Positions 13,052 to 24,154 of a DNA stretch of 64,000 nucleotides are shown here, piece by piece (positions within the stretch are counted from its first letter, which is position 1; each line of letters begins with the position of its first letter). The stretch lies in NCBI GenBank assembly GCA_037501455.1, contig CM074855.1, positions 27,305,001-27,369,000 on the forward strand, given 5' to 3'. Source of the stretch: Lantana camara. Its lineage: Eukaryota > Streptophyta > Magnoliopsida > Lamiales > Verbenaceae. Position numbers and translations under genes: made by a program. A model generated the notes under the pieces. It was not told the DNA's origin, made no database searches, and worked only from the letters and a program-made list of their open reading frames with translations.

Positions 13052-13176
13052 AAATCCACCCCCATGGATTTTTCCAAAGGGAAAAATCCACCCTAGCGGA
13101 TTTTTCCAGAGCTACTGCCTCAAATCCACCCCCGCGGATTTTTCCAAAAGGAAAAATCCACCCTCGCGGATTTGAC
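13052..13176. repeat. Cluster of AATCCACCC...GGATTTTTCC inverted units in the TR-GAG LTR
   Basis: Four copies of an approximately 24-bp unit (AAATCCACCCxCGCGGATTT core, partly self-complementary) alternate with AAAGGGAAA-type spacers. The same array is at 19298-19422 in the other LTR. In the related solo LTR at 28476 I do not see it. Confidence 0.75.
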
Positions 13177-13197
13177 CCAGTAGAAGGGTCCGGCCAT

Positions 13198-13374
13198 GGG
13201 AACGGCCGTTCCCGTTCCCAGTACAAACTGGGAACGGTCGTTCCCACTCTCGGCACAGCCGCCAGCCCGGGAAGGGCCGTTCCCACCCCAAGAGCAAAAC
13301 GGGAACGGCCGTTCCCATACGCGGATGGGAAGGGCCGTTCCGGCCCCAAGGCCAAAACGGAAACGGCCGTTCCG
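13198..13374. repeat. Six palindromes GGGAACGGCCGTTCCC in the TR-GAG LTR
   Basis: Perfect or near-perfect 16-bp palindromes start at 13198, 13230, 13269, 13301, 13327 and 13359, about 26-39 bp apart. The variation is mostly symmetric or confined to one base. The array repeats at 19444-19620 in the other LTR, and a six-copy version lies in the solo LTR at 29309-29510. It lies downstream of the putative transcription start on the minus strand, so it could act as DNA or as hairpin-forming RNA. Confidence 0.9.
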
Positions 13375-14215
13375 GACCATCCTGCTCACAAAAACAGAGC
13401 AGAAACAGCAATGGCGACGGGCAACACTACCAACACACAAACACAACCACAACCAACCATAAAATCATGCAAAATTAACACAATAAATCACATATAACAT
13501 ATGGAACACATATTTCCACATTAGAACCCGTAAAACGGCCTAGAGCATACGAAACTCACACCCCGGTTACTATTCATCATCTTCCCAAGTTAGCCATATA
13601 ACACATATCCGGGGCACGAAAGAGACGATAAAATAAAACACATAATGTAAGGGTCACAAATCTTACCTTAGGTCGTTGATCGGACGGTTGGATCTCCCAA
13701 ACCCGAGCTCAAGGCTTCTTGGCCAAAAATGGTGAAAAATGCTTCTCTTCCTCTCTTCCTTGCTGCTGATCGATCAAAGTGGGAGAGAAGGAAAGGCTTG
13801 GCCCTTTTTAGGGCCGGGCAAAAGGGTCGGTTAAAACGGGTAGGTTCAAACGGTATCCGGTCCACGCGGATCGGATTTTAAAACGGTAGGGCTATCAAAT
13901 GGCTTTAGAAATAAAAAGGGTAATTCATTGAATCCGAATCATCGAAACGAACTCAATGATAGGGTCGGAATTCGAATTCGAATTCCCGAGCTCAAATAGC
14001 CCCGAAGGCTCAGACGTCCTAATTATAATTAGGTCCCTAAATTACAAATATTGGACAATTGAGTCCAAGTACAAATTTAATTATTCTAAGGCACATGTAA
14101 TTAAATTAAATCCCACGTTGACACGTAAGCATGTTAAATCACATAATTCACAAAATACTGAAATAAACTCTCTCGTGACGCCGTACCTGGAATGCCGAAG
14201 AGACGGGGCGTCACA

Positions 14216-14231
14216 ATCTCCCCCCCTTAAG
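14216..14231 (-). promoter_or_regulatory. Polypurine tract of the TR-GAG element
   Basis: Minus-strand TCTTAAGGGGGGAGAT abuts the TG of the 3' LTR. Confidence 0.8.
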
Positions 14232-16201
14232 AGAACCTGGCCCCCAGGTTCTACCGCTCGTAACAAAACGACGAGCAACTCTCCCGCATTCACCCAAGTT
14301 CGGGGCTCGCGACACTCCGACAAGGGTTAGCCCGAGAAAGGTCTTCCAAGCACGAAGGGGTTCGATCAATGCTTCAAGCTTCACACGAACTGGATCCCTA
14401 CTAGGAGTAGTTCAGACTTCTCGCACGATAGGAGGCTCACAAGTGATTCAACTCCCACCGCTTGGATCAATCCAAACCAACCCACAATTCGGGACCACGA
14501 GTGGAGTTGTTAAAGAACTCACACCACTCGCTCTCCAACCCGAACAGGGCCTTCAACCTGTGGTTCGAAGTTGACATTCGAACGTTGATCACCTCAAACG
14601 TGAACTCCGGGAACTTGTGGGGAAGACCGTTGCAAAGCACGACCCTCAACTTACCGTAAAACAACAACACTCGCACACTCAAGTCACCCCAGAGGGTAAC
14701 CAACAACTCACAACTCACACACTCAAAGCAAAGCAAAACAAAAGATGGATGATGCACGTGGTATGTATGTTTAATGTACCGTTCACCGAAGCATTGGAAT
14801 CTTATCTTTATGATGAATTGATCGACGCCAGAATTTCTTGGTTTCAGGTTATGCTCTGAAATTCCCAACGTCTCGAGCTTCGAATATCACCCTGATCTTT
14901 ATCCCATAGTTATGGTTTAGCTCAAATAACTCTAATCCAATTCTCCTTGCTCATGACTATATCTTGAAATTCCCCGGTATCTCTTACACTTCAAATATCA
15001 AGTCAATCTTCATCCCACGGTTGACAATTATCCTTGCTAGTTCTGCGAATTTAATCCTTCACTCTTAACTATCCTTGTTTCTCCAATATATATGAATTCC
15101 TTAAACTTCGATTAATCATTATAATTCCCCACAGATCTGATGTGCTCCATAATTTATTCCAAATCTCCTGGCCCGAATTCTTCTTCCATTTGTGTATTGT
15201 GGAATTTTCCAATAATTGCCTTGCCTCGAAATCTTAGTTCCTTCCCAATAGGTGTTTTTTTTTTTTTTTTTTTTTCAAATTTGGTGCCGAATTCCTTACC
15301 TTAGCACCCTTCTCTTGAATGTATAAGGAAGTGCGTCGTCCCTTGATTAATGCTATTGATTTTCTTTGGAAATCCTGAGGTAATTTCTTGTGTGATCTAT
15401 TCCACTCGGTGAAGTGAATCCTATAATCCAATTCCCGTAGTAATATGTTCCGTAGGCTCTCTCGACCCAATACCTTCTACTATACTTTAATTTCCTTCTC
15501 TTAAAGTTCGATCAAGGCTCGATTAGAATTTCCTAGAAAATTCTTCTCTTCAAGGCATGGTTAAATGGAAAGCGGTCACCATATCCCGAAACTGCAGTTG
15601 ATTAGATCCGTTCCCAACTCCCAAATCAATTCTTGTTCTAACCCTTGTTATTCTTGTTTAAATTCCATCGGTAGAGAATCTTGATGTCTTCTTCTAATTA
15701 TTTTCAAAAATTAACTTCCTTCATTATTCTTGAATCCGAATTCTAAAACAAATCATGCCTTGCTTGGTGAACTAAGCTACCTCGGATCTTTAATTCCTCT
15801 TCAAAATATACCCCAATTCCTAAATTCTTCAACTTGGTACCGGGACCTCTCAAATCGTTCTTCTTTATCATATTTTCCATGTCTCCATAAACTCAACCCG
15901 ATCTCCAAAAGAAATCCTTAATTTTGTTCCCTATCCAACCCATCTCTTCCAATTCCCATTGAACACAACTTGGTAACTTGAATGAAGAAATATCCTAAAA
16001 TAAAACACTAAATATGCATGTTGAGTCAAAGTGCAAATGAGATGCATCACTTAATCGTCACTTAAACACATAGTGGCATCAACAATTAACAACAATTAAT
16101 AATGCATAGCAATTAATGGCAATTAACAATTACGGCACGAAAATAAATAATTGTAATATTTAAAATGGAGGATGAATGCTCGTGCCATGAATGCAATTAC
16201 C
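14232..16201 (-). other. Non-coding 3' interior of the TR-GAG element
   Basis: About 2 kb between the gag stop and the polypurine tract. It holds a T-run at about 15255-15274 and only short, unrelated ORFs. No pol motif could be found in any minus-strand frame. Confidence 0.6.
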
Positions 16202-17080
16202 TCAACTTTCGGGTTTCTGTTGGTTTCCAATTTGAAGTCGTTGATCCCGTGCCTTTTGCCTGTTAGCTCTCGGTCGATCACACTCAGAAATCTTGTGCTC
16301 CGTTGACCCGCAAATGTAGCACCTCTTCAATCTGTCCCAACAAGCTTCGTAGGTATGAGTGGTACCTCCACAATAAGCACATAATTGGGGCCTTTTCCCC
16401 AACCTTGAAGTATTCCAGGTCTTGTGTTTCTTTCCTCGAATTCTCTTAGCCCGAGTTCCATGTTGAGGAGATTCTTCTTCTACTTGCAAGTTTGAGCATA
16501 AACCCGACTCGACCTTAGACCCCGATACCTCTTCTTCCTTGTCCTTTGTTAGGATCCAAGTTTCGACTCTTAGTGCTTTCTTTGTAGCTTTATCCCACGT
16601 GGTCGTATCCTTTGCAATTAGGGCTTCCTTAAATTCATCCCGAAGACCTTCCATGAAGTATTTGGCCTTCATCTGATCATTACCCATAATGTGAGGCACA
16701 TATAAGCCCAACCTTTCAAATTCTTCTAGGTATTCCACAACGGATCTATCTCCTTGTTTCAGATTGAGGAATTCTTCAAGTCTTCGCTCCTGTAGAATAG
16801 CTGGTGCAAACCTCTTTCTGAATTCTTGAATAAATACTTCCCAAGTCAACTCTTCGTTCGTAGTCTCTAGTTGTTGAGCAACCCTTTTCCACCACTGTCT
16901 TGCTTGTCCTTGCAAGAGAAATGTAGCAAGGAGAGCCATATCTCGAGAGTTTCGTGGCCATATTTCAAAAATTCCCTCTATCTCTGAAAGCCAATCTTCA
17001 GCCTTTACATCATTTCCTTCTCGAAATTGGGGAGGCTTGAATGCTAGGAATTCTTGGTACATCTTAGCCATCGGATTCAT
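16202..17080 (-). CDS. gag: Gag polyprotein of the TR-GAG element, intact
   Basis: 292 residues from the ATG at 17080. Residues about 15-165 carry the plant Gypsy capsid-type gag domain, with the ARQWWKRVAQ block near 75-84 and VVEYLEEFERLGLYVP near 133-148. Two CCHC zinc knuckles of exact CX2CX4HX4C spacing follow near 236-249 (CAYCGGTTH) and 254-267 (CYICGSTEH). A basic stretch (RAKRIRGKKHK) lies before them. Sequence style and the tRNA-Met primer site resemble chromovirus (Del/Tekay-type) gag. Gag forms the virus-like particle and packages the RNA; here it would need another element's pol. The start was chosen as the first ATG downstream of the primer site, 333 bp away. The frame is uncorrupted, unlike its neighbours, consistent with recent activity. 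Confidence 0.92.
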   Translation of the reverse strand: MNPMAKMYQEFLAFKPPQFREGNDVKAEDWLSEIEGIFEIWPRNSRDMALLATFLLQGQARQWWKRVAQQLETTNEELTWEVFIQEFRKRFAPAILQERRLEEFLNLKQGDRSVVEYLEEFERLGLYVPHIMGNDQMKAKYFMEGLRDEFKEALIAKDTTTWDKATKKALRVETWILTKDKEEEVSGSKVESGLCSNLQVEEESPQHGTRAKRIRGKKHKTWNTSRLGKRPQLCAYCGGTTHTYEACWDRLKRCYICGSTEHKISECDRPRANRQKARDQRLQIGNQQKPES

Positions 17081-17412
17081 TACTAGTACTTTGGTAAAAG
17101 ATTGTCCTTGAGATCACGGAGTTAGTTGAGAAGGTTAACCGTAGTGTTGTTGATAGGAAGTACCCTGAAATTTTCTACAACTACAACATATGTATATGCA
17201 TGTTCATTAGTAAGTGCTCATGTCACGTAGTAAATCAAGTAGAGCATCAAAGAAATGCAATGCATCACGTAATATAAATTCAACAAAATATTGAAATTTC
17301 ACATACATAGCTTATCAAATCAAGATGAAAATGCACACATAATCAAACTGTCCTATGCCGTTCGACTTAGACAGACACGACCTGACACTGAACCCCGGTT
17401 TTTCAACCTGGG

Positions 17413-17424
17413 GCTCTGATACCA
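17413..17424 (-). promoter_or_regulatory. Primer-binding site (tRNA-Met) of the TR-GAG element
   Basis: Minus-strand TGGTATCAGAGC, 8 nt downstream of the 5' LTR end. It is complementary to the 3' end of initiator tRNA-Met. Confidence 0.92.
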
Positions 17425-17432
17425 CTTAAGGA

Positions 17433-20400
17433 TGTAGCACCCGCACGGTGGGTCACCACATCCCCCGCACCAAAGTCCGATCCACATACGAAATGGAGAG
17501 TCCGTACATGAACCAAACAGTGGCGAACGGGAGACTGACAAACTCACACCTAGGCTAGGCGGAACTTAGACCCGGAAAGCAAAACTCAAACCAAACGAGA
17601 AATGCGGAAGCGAAACAAGTCATGCAATAAACAGACATTCATGAACAGTTGACGGGTTCAACTAGCATAAATACCTAATCCCGAATCTCAAATAATATAC
17701 ATAAATATTCATAATTAAATTCTACATATCAAAATCAAACATATCTTATACATAAGCTGAATTAAAGAAATATGAATGCAAGACCACCTACTGGACAAAG
17801 ACACGGAACAGACTCCAAAAGACAGACACACTCCGCCTAGCACGAACTCCAAGCAAAACCTGCAAACTAAAGTAAAAGGGGAGGGGTCAGTCTTAACTCG
17901 ACTGAGTGAGGGGTTAACGCACTCACACTATATATATAAGAGCAAAGCACATATCAAACTCATAATGTTCATGAACGCAGGGATAGTTTTTGCACACTAA
18001 ATCATTTCCCGTGATATACATATATATAAAGGGCTTACTTAGCACATCAAACCAATTTAACTTACCGAACCACTTAGCAAAACCTATTAGTTCTTAACAT
18101 ATTCCAATCTTAACTTATCTTATAAAACTCCCTTTTTATTTAACTTAGAATCTATCCCCGTTTCACGAACCTTAACAGAACATACATATCATATCATATA
18201 GAACTCGGCGGGTACGAGCTCTGACTCCCCCAATCTCCTCATAACATATCATATCAGAATCAAAACAGAAAACTTACATACATATCAAATCATATCATAT
18301 CAACCTCAACTCCGGGTGATGGAAGGGTGTATACGCCCAAACCATCCATACAAACGAGGGGAGCGCCTTGCGAGTACTCAAACCCTCAGGATTCCTTCCC
18401 TCACCAAACCTCCTGGTGAGTTCAGGGGTGATCCTCTGCAGACATATGGAGACTATGCACAGGCTTAACCTCGACGGCCCTATGCCGTCCCGAGGGTTCC
18501 TTACCCATAGCTCCGGGGCCCAACAAACACATATCATATCATAACCCGCTACAACAGAGACAGACAGACATAACTTATACATATATACGTATACATGCCA
18601 CTTTCCGTTTCAATCAAACTCGGTCCTTGCCAAACATGGCTCATGAGAAGTATACGGTTAGAAGCATAGCTTCACGTGGCAAATCATAACAAATCATTCC
18701 AAACCAAGCATACATAGGCTCGTACATTGCTTAACATACTTGCAAACTCGAGACATATTCAACAAATACATATTTCACACTTATTTACATACATATAAGG
18801 CTTATTTAATCACATGCAACCAAAACCGAGCACATTGCAATAAGGTGTAACTATATCCTAACCTCACCTGACACCGAAGAGGCCAAAGACACAACAAACG
18901 ATCCACCCCGGAATCAACACGGCCAACAAAACACCACCCCGGGTGTACCTGAACAAACTGAATACAAAACAGGACTTAGACACAAGAATGAACCAAATAG
19001 ACGCACGGCGTATGATTATGATTGGCATAAAATCGTGGATCACGTATACGATATTTAACAAGCATGCATTAACAATAATTCACATTTCACGAGCATATTA
19101 AAGCATACGAAAGAAGACGCTCGGCCAAAGGTATGGTTCATGTTCATATATAAAATGTCACATAATTGCAACTATAGCATAACATAGTTATTCACATTCT
19201 AATATGCAATAAAAATCAAGTCATAACAATTAACATGCAAAAGAAAAGCATTTAAAATCATACAAATGCATAATCGAAGCAAAGGGAAGAAATGGCAAAA
19301 TCCACCCCCATGGATTTTTCCAAAGGGAAAAATCCACCCTAGCGGATTTTTCCAGAGCTACTGCCTCAAATCCACCCCCGCGGATTTTTCCAAAAGGAAA
19401 AATCCACCCTCGCGGATTTGACCCAGTAGAAGGGTCCGGCCATGGGAACGGCCGTTCCCGTTCCCAGTACAAACTGGGAACGGTCGTTCCCACTCTCGGC
19501 ACAGCCGCCAGCCCGGGAAGGGCCGTTCCCACCCCAAGAGCAAAACGGGAACGGCCGTTCCCATACGCGGATGGGAAGGGCCGTTCCGGCCCCAAGGCCA
19601 AAACGGAAACGGCCGTTCCGGACCATCCTGCTCACAAAAACAGAGCAGAAACAGCAATGGCGACGGGCAACACTACCAACACACAAACACAACCACAACC
19701 AACCATAAAATCATGCAAAATTAACACAATAAATCACATATAACATATGGAACACATATTTCCACATTAGAACCCGTAAAACGGCCTAGAGCATACGAAA
19801 CTCACACCCCGGTTACTATTCATCATCTTCCCAAGTTAGCCATATAACACATATCCGGGGCACGAAAGAGACGATAAAATAAAACACATAATGTAAGGGT
19901 CACAAATCTTACCTTAGGTCGTTGATCGGACGGTTGGATCTCCCAAACCCGAGCTCAAGGCTTCTTGGCCAAAAATGGTGAAAAATGCTTCTCTTCCTCT
20001 CTTCCTTGCTGCTGATCGATCAAAGTGGGAGAGAAGGAAAGGCTTGGCCCTTTTTAGGGCCGGGCAAAAGGGTCGGTTAAAACGGGTAGGTTCAAACGGT
20101 ATCCGGTCCACGCGGATCGGATTTTAAAACGGTAGGGCTATCAAATGGCTTTAGAAATAAAAAGGGTAATTCATTGAATCCGAATCATCGAAACGAACTC
20201 AATGATAGGGTCGGAATTTGAATTCGAATTCCCGAGCTCAAATAGCCCCGAAGGCTCAGACGTCCTAATTATAATTAGGTCCCTAAATTACAAATATTGG
20301 ACAATTGAGTCCAAGTACAAATTTAATTATTCTAAGGCACATGTAATTAAATTAAATCCCACGTTGACACGTAAGCATGTTAAATCACATAATTCACAAA

Positions 20401-20461
20401 ATACTGAAATAAACTCTCTCGTGACGCCGTACCTGGAATGCCGAAGAGACGGGGCGTCACA
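17433..20461 (-). repeat. 5' LTR of the TR-GAG element
   Basis: 3029 bp, collinear with 11187-14215 without gaps. The transcription start and the splice-donor-like CCTAAG/GTAAGAT (near 19907-19918) would lie in this copy. Both palindrome clusters are repeated here. Confidence 0.93.
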
Positions 20462-20466
20462 TAAAC
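20462..20466. repeat. Target-site duplication (right), TAAAC
   Basis: Matches 11182-11186 exactly. Confidence 0.93.
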
Positions 20467-21861
20467 AGTTTAAATCACATAAGGGAAAGCGGTAACAAAA
20501 TACGAGCCCTATCTCTATTACATTTAACAATTGAGATTCCCCTCCCTAACATTTTGAGGGGTCTTCACTTATGGCCTCCTTGTTACTTGAATGTGGTCCA
20601 TCTTACTCCATGGGTGCATTGTCTCCAAAATGAAAATAAAACCTCACCACCTATCTCTACTCTCAAATTACAATAAAAAGAAAAAGACATAAAGTAATAA
20701 GGCTCAATCTTCATATTGGCCTTAGACAATTACACGGGGCATACCCCGGCCTTAAAAACAGTAATATGGAAAGCCACATAATAAATCACATAACAGTACG
20801 CACATAAGTGAGGCTCCAACCTCAATTGAAAAACGCAACTATAGGGCTCCAACCCCAATTTAAACCATCCATGTGCATAAATTAAAACCATACATAAGTC
20901 TAATCCCATGATCACCTAACATGCTTTTGCGAGAATTTAAATTTAACCAATAAATTAAAATTCCCATTTCAAGTCCTAATGACTCAAAACACGACTTGAT
21001 GCGGGTCTTATTTATAAAAGTTTTCAATAAATCCCAAATTACCAAAACAAATAAAATTCCAATTAATTTCTGAAAATTAATAATTTTATCAAAGATTGTA
21101 TTTTCCCAAAATATAAACCGTTTCAATTTCTCAAAAATCCCAATTTTAAGTTTTATTCAAAAAATTAAAATAAATATTCAAAAAATAAAATTTTAAAATT
21201 AAAATAAAAATTGGGACTGGATTGCACGATAAACGAAAAACGGATTACGAAAACGGGGCCCTTGCACGAGAAGGGCCGCTCGTCGAAGGCGTGCGCGCGC
21301 GCGCACGCGACAGGCGCACAGCGCGCGGCCAAGGCCGCGCGAGTATGCGAGCTGGGCTTGCACGCCGCGCGCTCCTGCGCGCGGCCCTCTCGGCAAGGAT
21401 GGCGGGCGGCCTAGGCGAGCTATCCCGCACGCCTTGCGGGATTCTTGCCCAGCCTGGGCAGACGGCGTTGGCAGCCCTGGGCGGGCGCGCCTAGACGCGC
21501 CCGGAACACCTCCCGCGCGGTTGCGGGAGGGAGTAGGCGCACGGCCTACGCACGCCTAGGACAGGCGGGCGGTGGCGCGCGGGGTTTCGCGTGTTCGTAA
21601 TCCAGGCTTTCCGTTTCGTGTTTTCGTTCAAAAGCAAAACCAATCCAAGAAATACAAAAACAGTTTATACAGTTTCAAATCTAAAATAGTTTTCAAAAAT
21701 TAAATTTTGCAAAAACCAATTTTCAGAAACTTTCAGGAAAAAATACAGTTTCGTAATTCAGGCTTTCTAAAACAATTACAAATACTCAATCGCATCAAGC
21801 CTAAGAATTTCTACCAAATTTAGTATAATTGAGACGAATCAGAAACACGATTAACGAGGTG
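20467..21861 (-). other. Leader of the copia-type element, with a GC-rich hairpin block
   Basis: This 1.4-kb segment lies between the primer site and the TR-GAG insertion. Most is AT-rich, but 21255-21600 is strikingly GC-rich and full of inverted repeats: GTGCGCGCGCGCGCAC (21291-21306), GCGCGGCC-AA-GGCCGCGC (21323-21340), CCCGCACGCCTTGCGGG (21425-21441) and CCTCCCGCGCGGTTGCGGGAGG-type (about 21510-21531). Several overlapping GC-rich ORFs there are composition artefacts. The place next to the primer site is where retroelements keep packaging and dimerisation structures, but that role is inferred only. Confidence 0.6.
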
Positions 21862-21873
21862 GCTCTGATACCA
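21862..21873 (-). promoter_or_regulatory. Primer-binding site (tRNA-Met) of the copia-type element
   Basis: Minus-strand TGGTATCAGAGC, 2 nt after the 5' LTR end. Confidence 0.92.
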
Positions 21874-21875
21874 CT

Positions 21876-24154
21876 TGTTGGAAAACACGAATCAGAAAGC
21901 AGCGGAATTTAAAAATTTTCCCAACAAAAGGACCTTGGACTCGCAATCGTGTAACCAAATTCGTAGAGATAGAAAACTTACTTTTCTTTTATTCTTTCTT
22001 GAAGCGTTTCAAGCCACCGAAGAACGCTCTTCTCGCGGCTTGACAACCCGTCCCTCGAAAGTCTCTTTCTACTTCAGAATCCATTGTCGGGATAGCAATC
22101 CACACCATCCTAGATTCAATTCGTGTTAGAGATGTTCTTAACAATATAACATAAAGAAAGAAACATGAAACGAGAAAAGCAGGATTGAAACTCCCTTCGA
22201 AAACCAGTTTTGCGAAAGTAGAAAACTGCCAGTCACAAAACCCTCGTGAAAAAATTCATCCTTCAGGATATGGACGAACGGTTTTCGCCATCTTCTTTGG
22301 TTCGATTTTTTCATTCGCTTCACGTCGGGTTCCGAATCGTTACATCATCCCTTCTGATCGTTTTGCTTGATCCCCACTTTTTGGTAAAGCTCGAATCTTC
22401 AAAACTTCTAACTTGAAGCTCTCTAGAGATAGTCCACCAACTTGGCTACAATCTAACTAGTAAGGATGCTAGTTCTCTAGTTAGTGTTTAGGCTTAACCT
22501 AGGGTTTCGTTTATCTTGGAGAAAGGATGGTGTTCAACACATGAACCAAAAGAATTCAATTATTAGCTCTAAAGGGGAGCATGAGCTCCCCTATATATAG
22601 GATAGGGAGAGGGGCGCCGATCCTATTCCTTGTTGGGCAAGGATTCGGTTTGTCTCTCTCCTATTACTTGATCATCAAGTATTTCCAACTTTGACTTTGA
22701 ATTCTAATTCAAATCAACTTTCAAGAGAGCTAAAAATATCCAAACTATTTTTGGATAATTTTATACTTTATTTATTATAAAATAAATAACTTATTTTTAT
22801 CTAATTAATTAATTCATAATTAATTAACTAGATTATTTTCTCCAAAATAAGACTTTCTTTTTAATTCAAAATTAAACCAAAGTCTATTAAATAATTAACA
22901 CATTTAATTATTTAATACATATATATACAATATATATATATTCACATGTGTGTGACACTTGTCACTCACGTGAGCCACACGTGTGATTTCACACGTGTGG
23001 AACCCTCTTGGCCCGATTAACTCGTTTAATCATTTTTAAGCCTCAACTCATGTAACCAAGTTGTTGTGTGTGACCCTCTAGGTTCTTAATTCAATTAGCA
23101 GTGACCCTAATTAATTAATTCACTAATTAATTAATCAGTCCGCAGATTAAACGAGCATAGTCTAGCAACAGGTGTTTAACCCCTAGCTGAATTGGAATGT
23201 TCGGATTCGACAGAACCTTTAAGTCATTGATTCATGTGAGATACAATCCTCCTACTTACTATCTCTCAACCAAGATCTAGGGCAAGGGAATAATCAGAAC
23301 CCTAATAATCCGGTCTTAAAGCTAAGTGCATTTCATATCCATTTGATCTCAATCCAAGAAACCCTTTTCTTGATGTCTTGATCTACTGCCTTGGCCAAGG
23401 ACTCCATATGGCATATGAATGACTTACACAATAAGAGATCACCTTGCATATGCAAGTGTAGGTCCTTTCTTGATTCTCATTCACTTTCATGAGTCACTTG
23501 TGCAGCCCCAGCATAAGCCTTGAATCAGTTGTCTAAGGCGACACCCTTTAAAGCTTATACCAAAGACTACAGAGTTAACTCATAAAGTGACATGGAACCT
23601 CAAGTCTAAGGATCAATTAATCACATCAATGACTCATGAGATATTTCCTAATCTGGAAGTTTCCATTTCCTGAAATAGAAACTTCCTTTCCCATTTAGGA
23701 ATCTTCTCACACGGGGCACCTCGGTGAACTTACTTGTTAAAGTAAGCACCCTCATGTATCACGCACGTATCAACTATACACTTTACACCTCCATGAAACA
23801 AGGTGGTCCTTCTTAAGGGCGTGATCACACAAGCAAGCCTTAGAGGAGTCAGGTTGACACTCCCACTGTCTGTAGGACTCATCGGCTTGGAGTATTTTAC
23901 TAATCATGACTTATGTGATATAGGGCTCGTTTCATGAACCATTTCACCTAAATGGTAGAGTCCTAAAGTCATCAGGATTAGGGGAGTTCTCATACATGCA
24001 CAGCTAAAGTAAACGCATACCAAACAAGAGTATATAAAGAAGTGTTTGCCTATGATATTAATCAATCGTATATTATTCAAAGATTGTCTGTGATACTAGG
24101 AAAGTCCCAAAACGGATTATGACTAATCGGCTTTCTAGGGCACTATTCCTAACA
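21876..24154 (-). repeat. 5' LTR of the copia-type element, complete
   Basis: 2279 bp, starting TGTTGG and ending CTAACA on the plus strand. A TATA-like CCTATATATAGG lies near 22593. On its right the gag of element A resumes at 24155 in the middle of a codon run. Confidence 0.92.

Larger units (their letters stand above)
11187..14215 (-). repeat. 3' LTR of the TR-GAG element
   Basis: 3029 bp, TG...CA ends. It contains two clusters of short palindromes (13052-13176 and 13198-13374) and, on the minus strand, a consensus splice donor CCTAAG/GTAAGAT near 13661-13672. One difference from the other LTR was seen (C at 13973 versus T at 20219). ORFs in it are duplicated in the other LTR, overlap one another, and are not considered genes. 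Confidence 0.93.
11187..20461 (-). mobile_element. Non-autonomous Gypsy-type element of TR-GAG architecture (LTRs plus intact gag, no pol)
   Basis: Two 3029-bp LTRs (11187-14215 and 17433-20461) align at a constant offset of 6246 bp with no indel. They are bounded by TGTAGCACCC and GGGGCGTCACA, and the whole is flanked by the 5-bp duplication TAAAC. On the minus strand the right LTR is followed after 8 nt by TGGTATCAGAGC (tRNA-Met primer site). The left LTR is preceded by AAGGGGGGAGAT (polypurine tract). The 3.2-kb interior encodes gag only; I found no protease, RT, RNase H or integrase motif. The layout matches plant elements described as TR-GAG. It is the youngest insertion of the nest and must depend on enzymes made elsewhere. 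Confidence 0.93.
4803..24154 (-). mobile_element. Copia-type LTR retrotransposon with decayed coding region, inserted in element A and itself carrying a TR-GAG insertion
   Basis: Long direct repeats at 4803-7055 and 21876-24154 flank the element. On the minus strand the right LTR is the 5' LTR. It starts TGTTAGGAATAGTG and ends CCAACA, followed after 2 nt by TGGTATCAGAGC, the classic primer site for initiator tRNA-Met. The 3' end has a purine tract (AAGTGGGAGAT) next to the left LTR. Without the nested TR-GAG the element is about 10 kb. By eye the LTRs differ at roughly 15 sites plus two small indels over 2.25 kb, so insertion was recent, yet the gag-pol region has no long ORF. No target-site duplication is present, because the left end is truncated (see findings). 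It is best described as a non-autonomous, LARD-like derivative of a copia element. Confidence 0.85.

Noticed and set aside
13198..13374. CRISPR-like array (repeats about 32 bp apart)
   Set aside because: The repeat is a 16-bp palindrome with irregular 10-23-bp spacers, inside a plant LTR, without cas genes. It is not a CRISPR array.
12984..13462. Overlapping ORFs on both strands in the TR-GAG LTR (duplicated at 19230-19708)
   Set aside because: They are by-products of the GC-rich palindrome arrays. They overlap each other on opposite strands and recur only because the LTR is duplicated.
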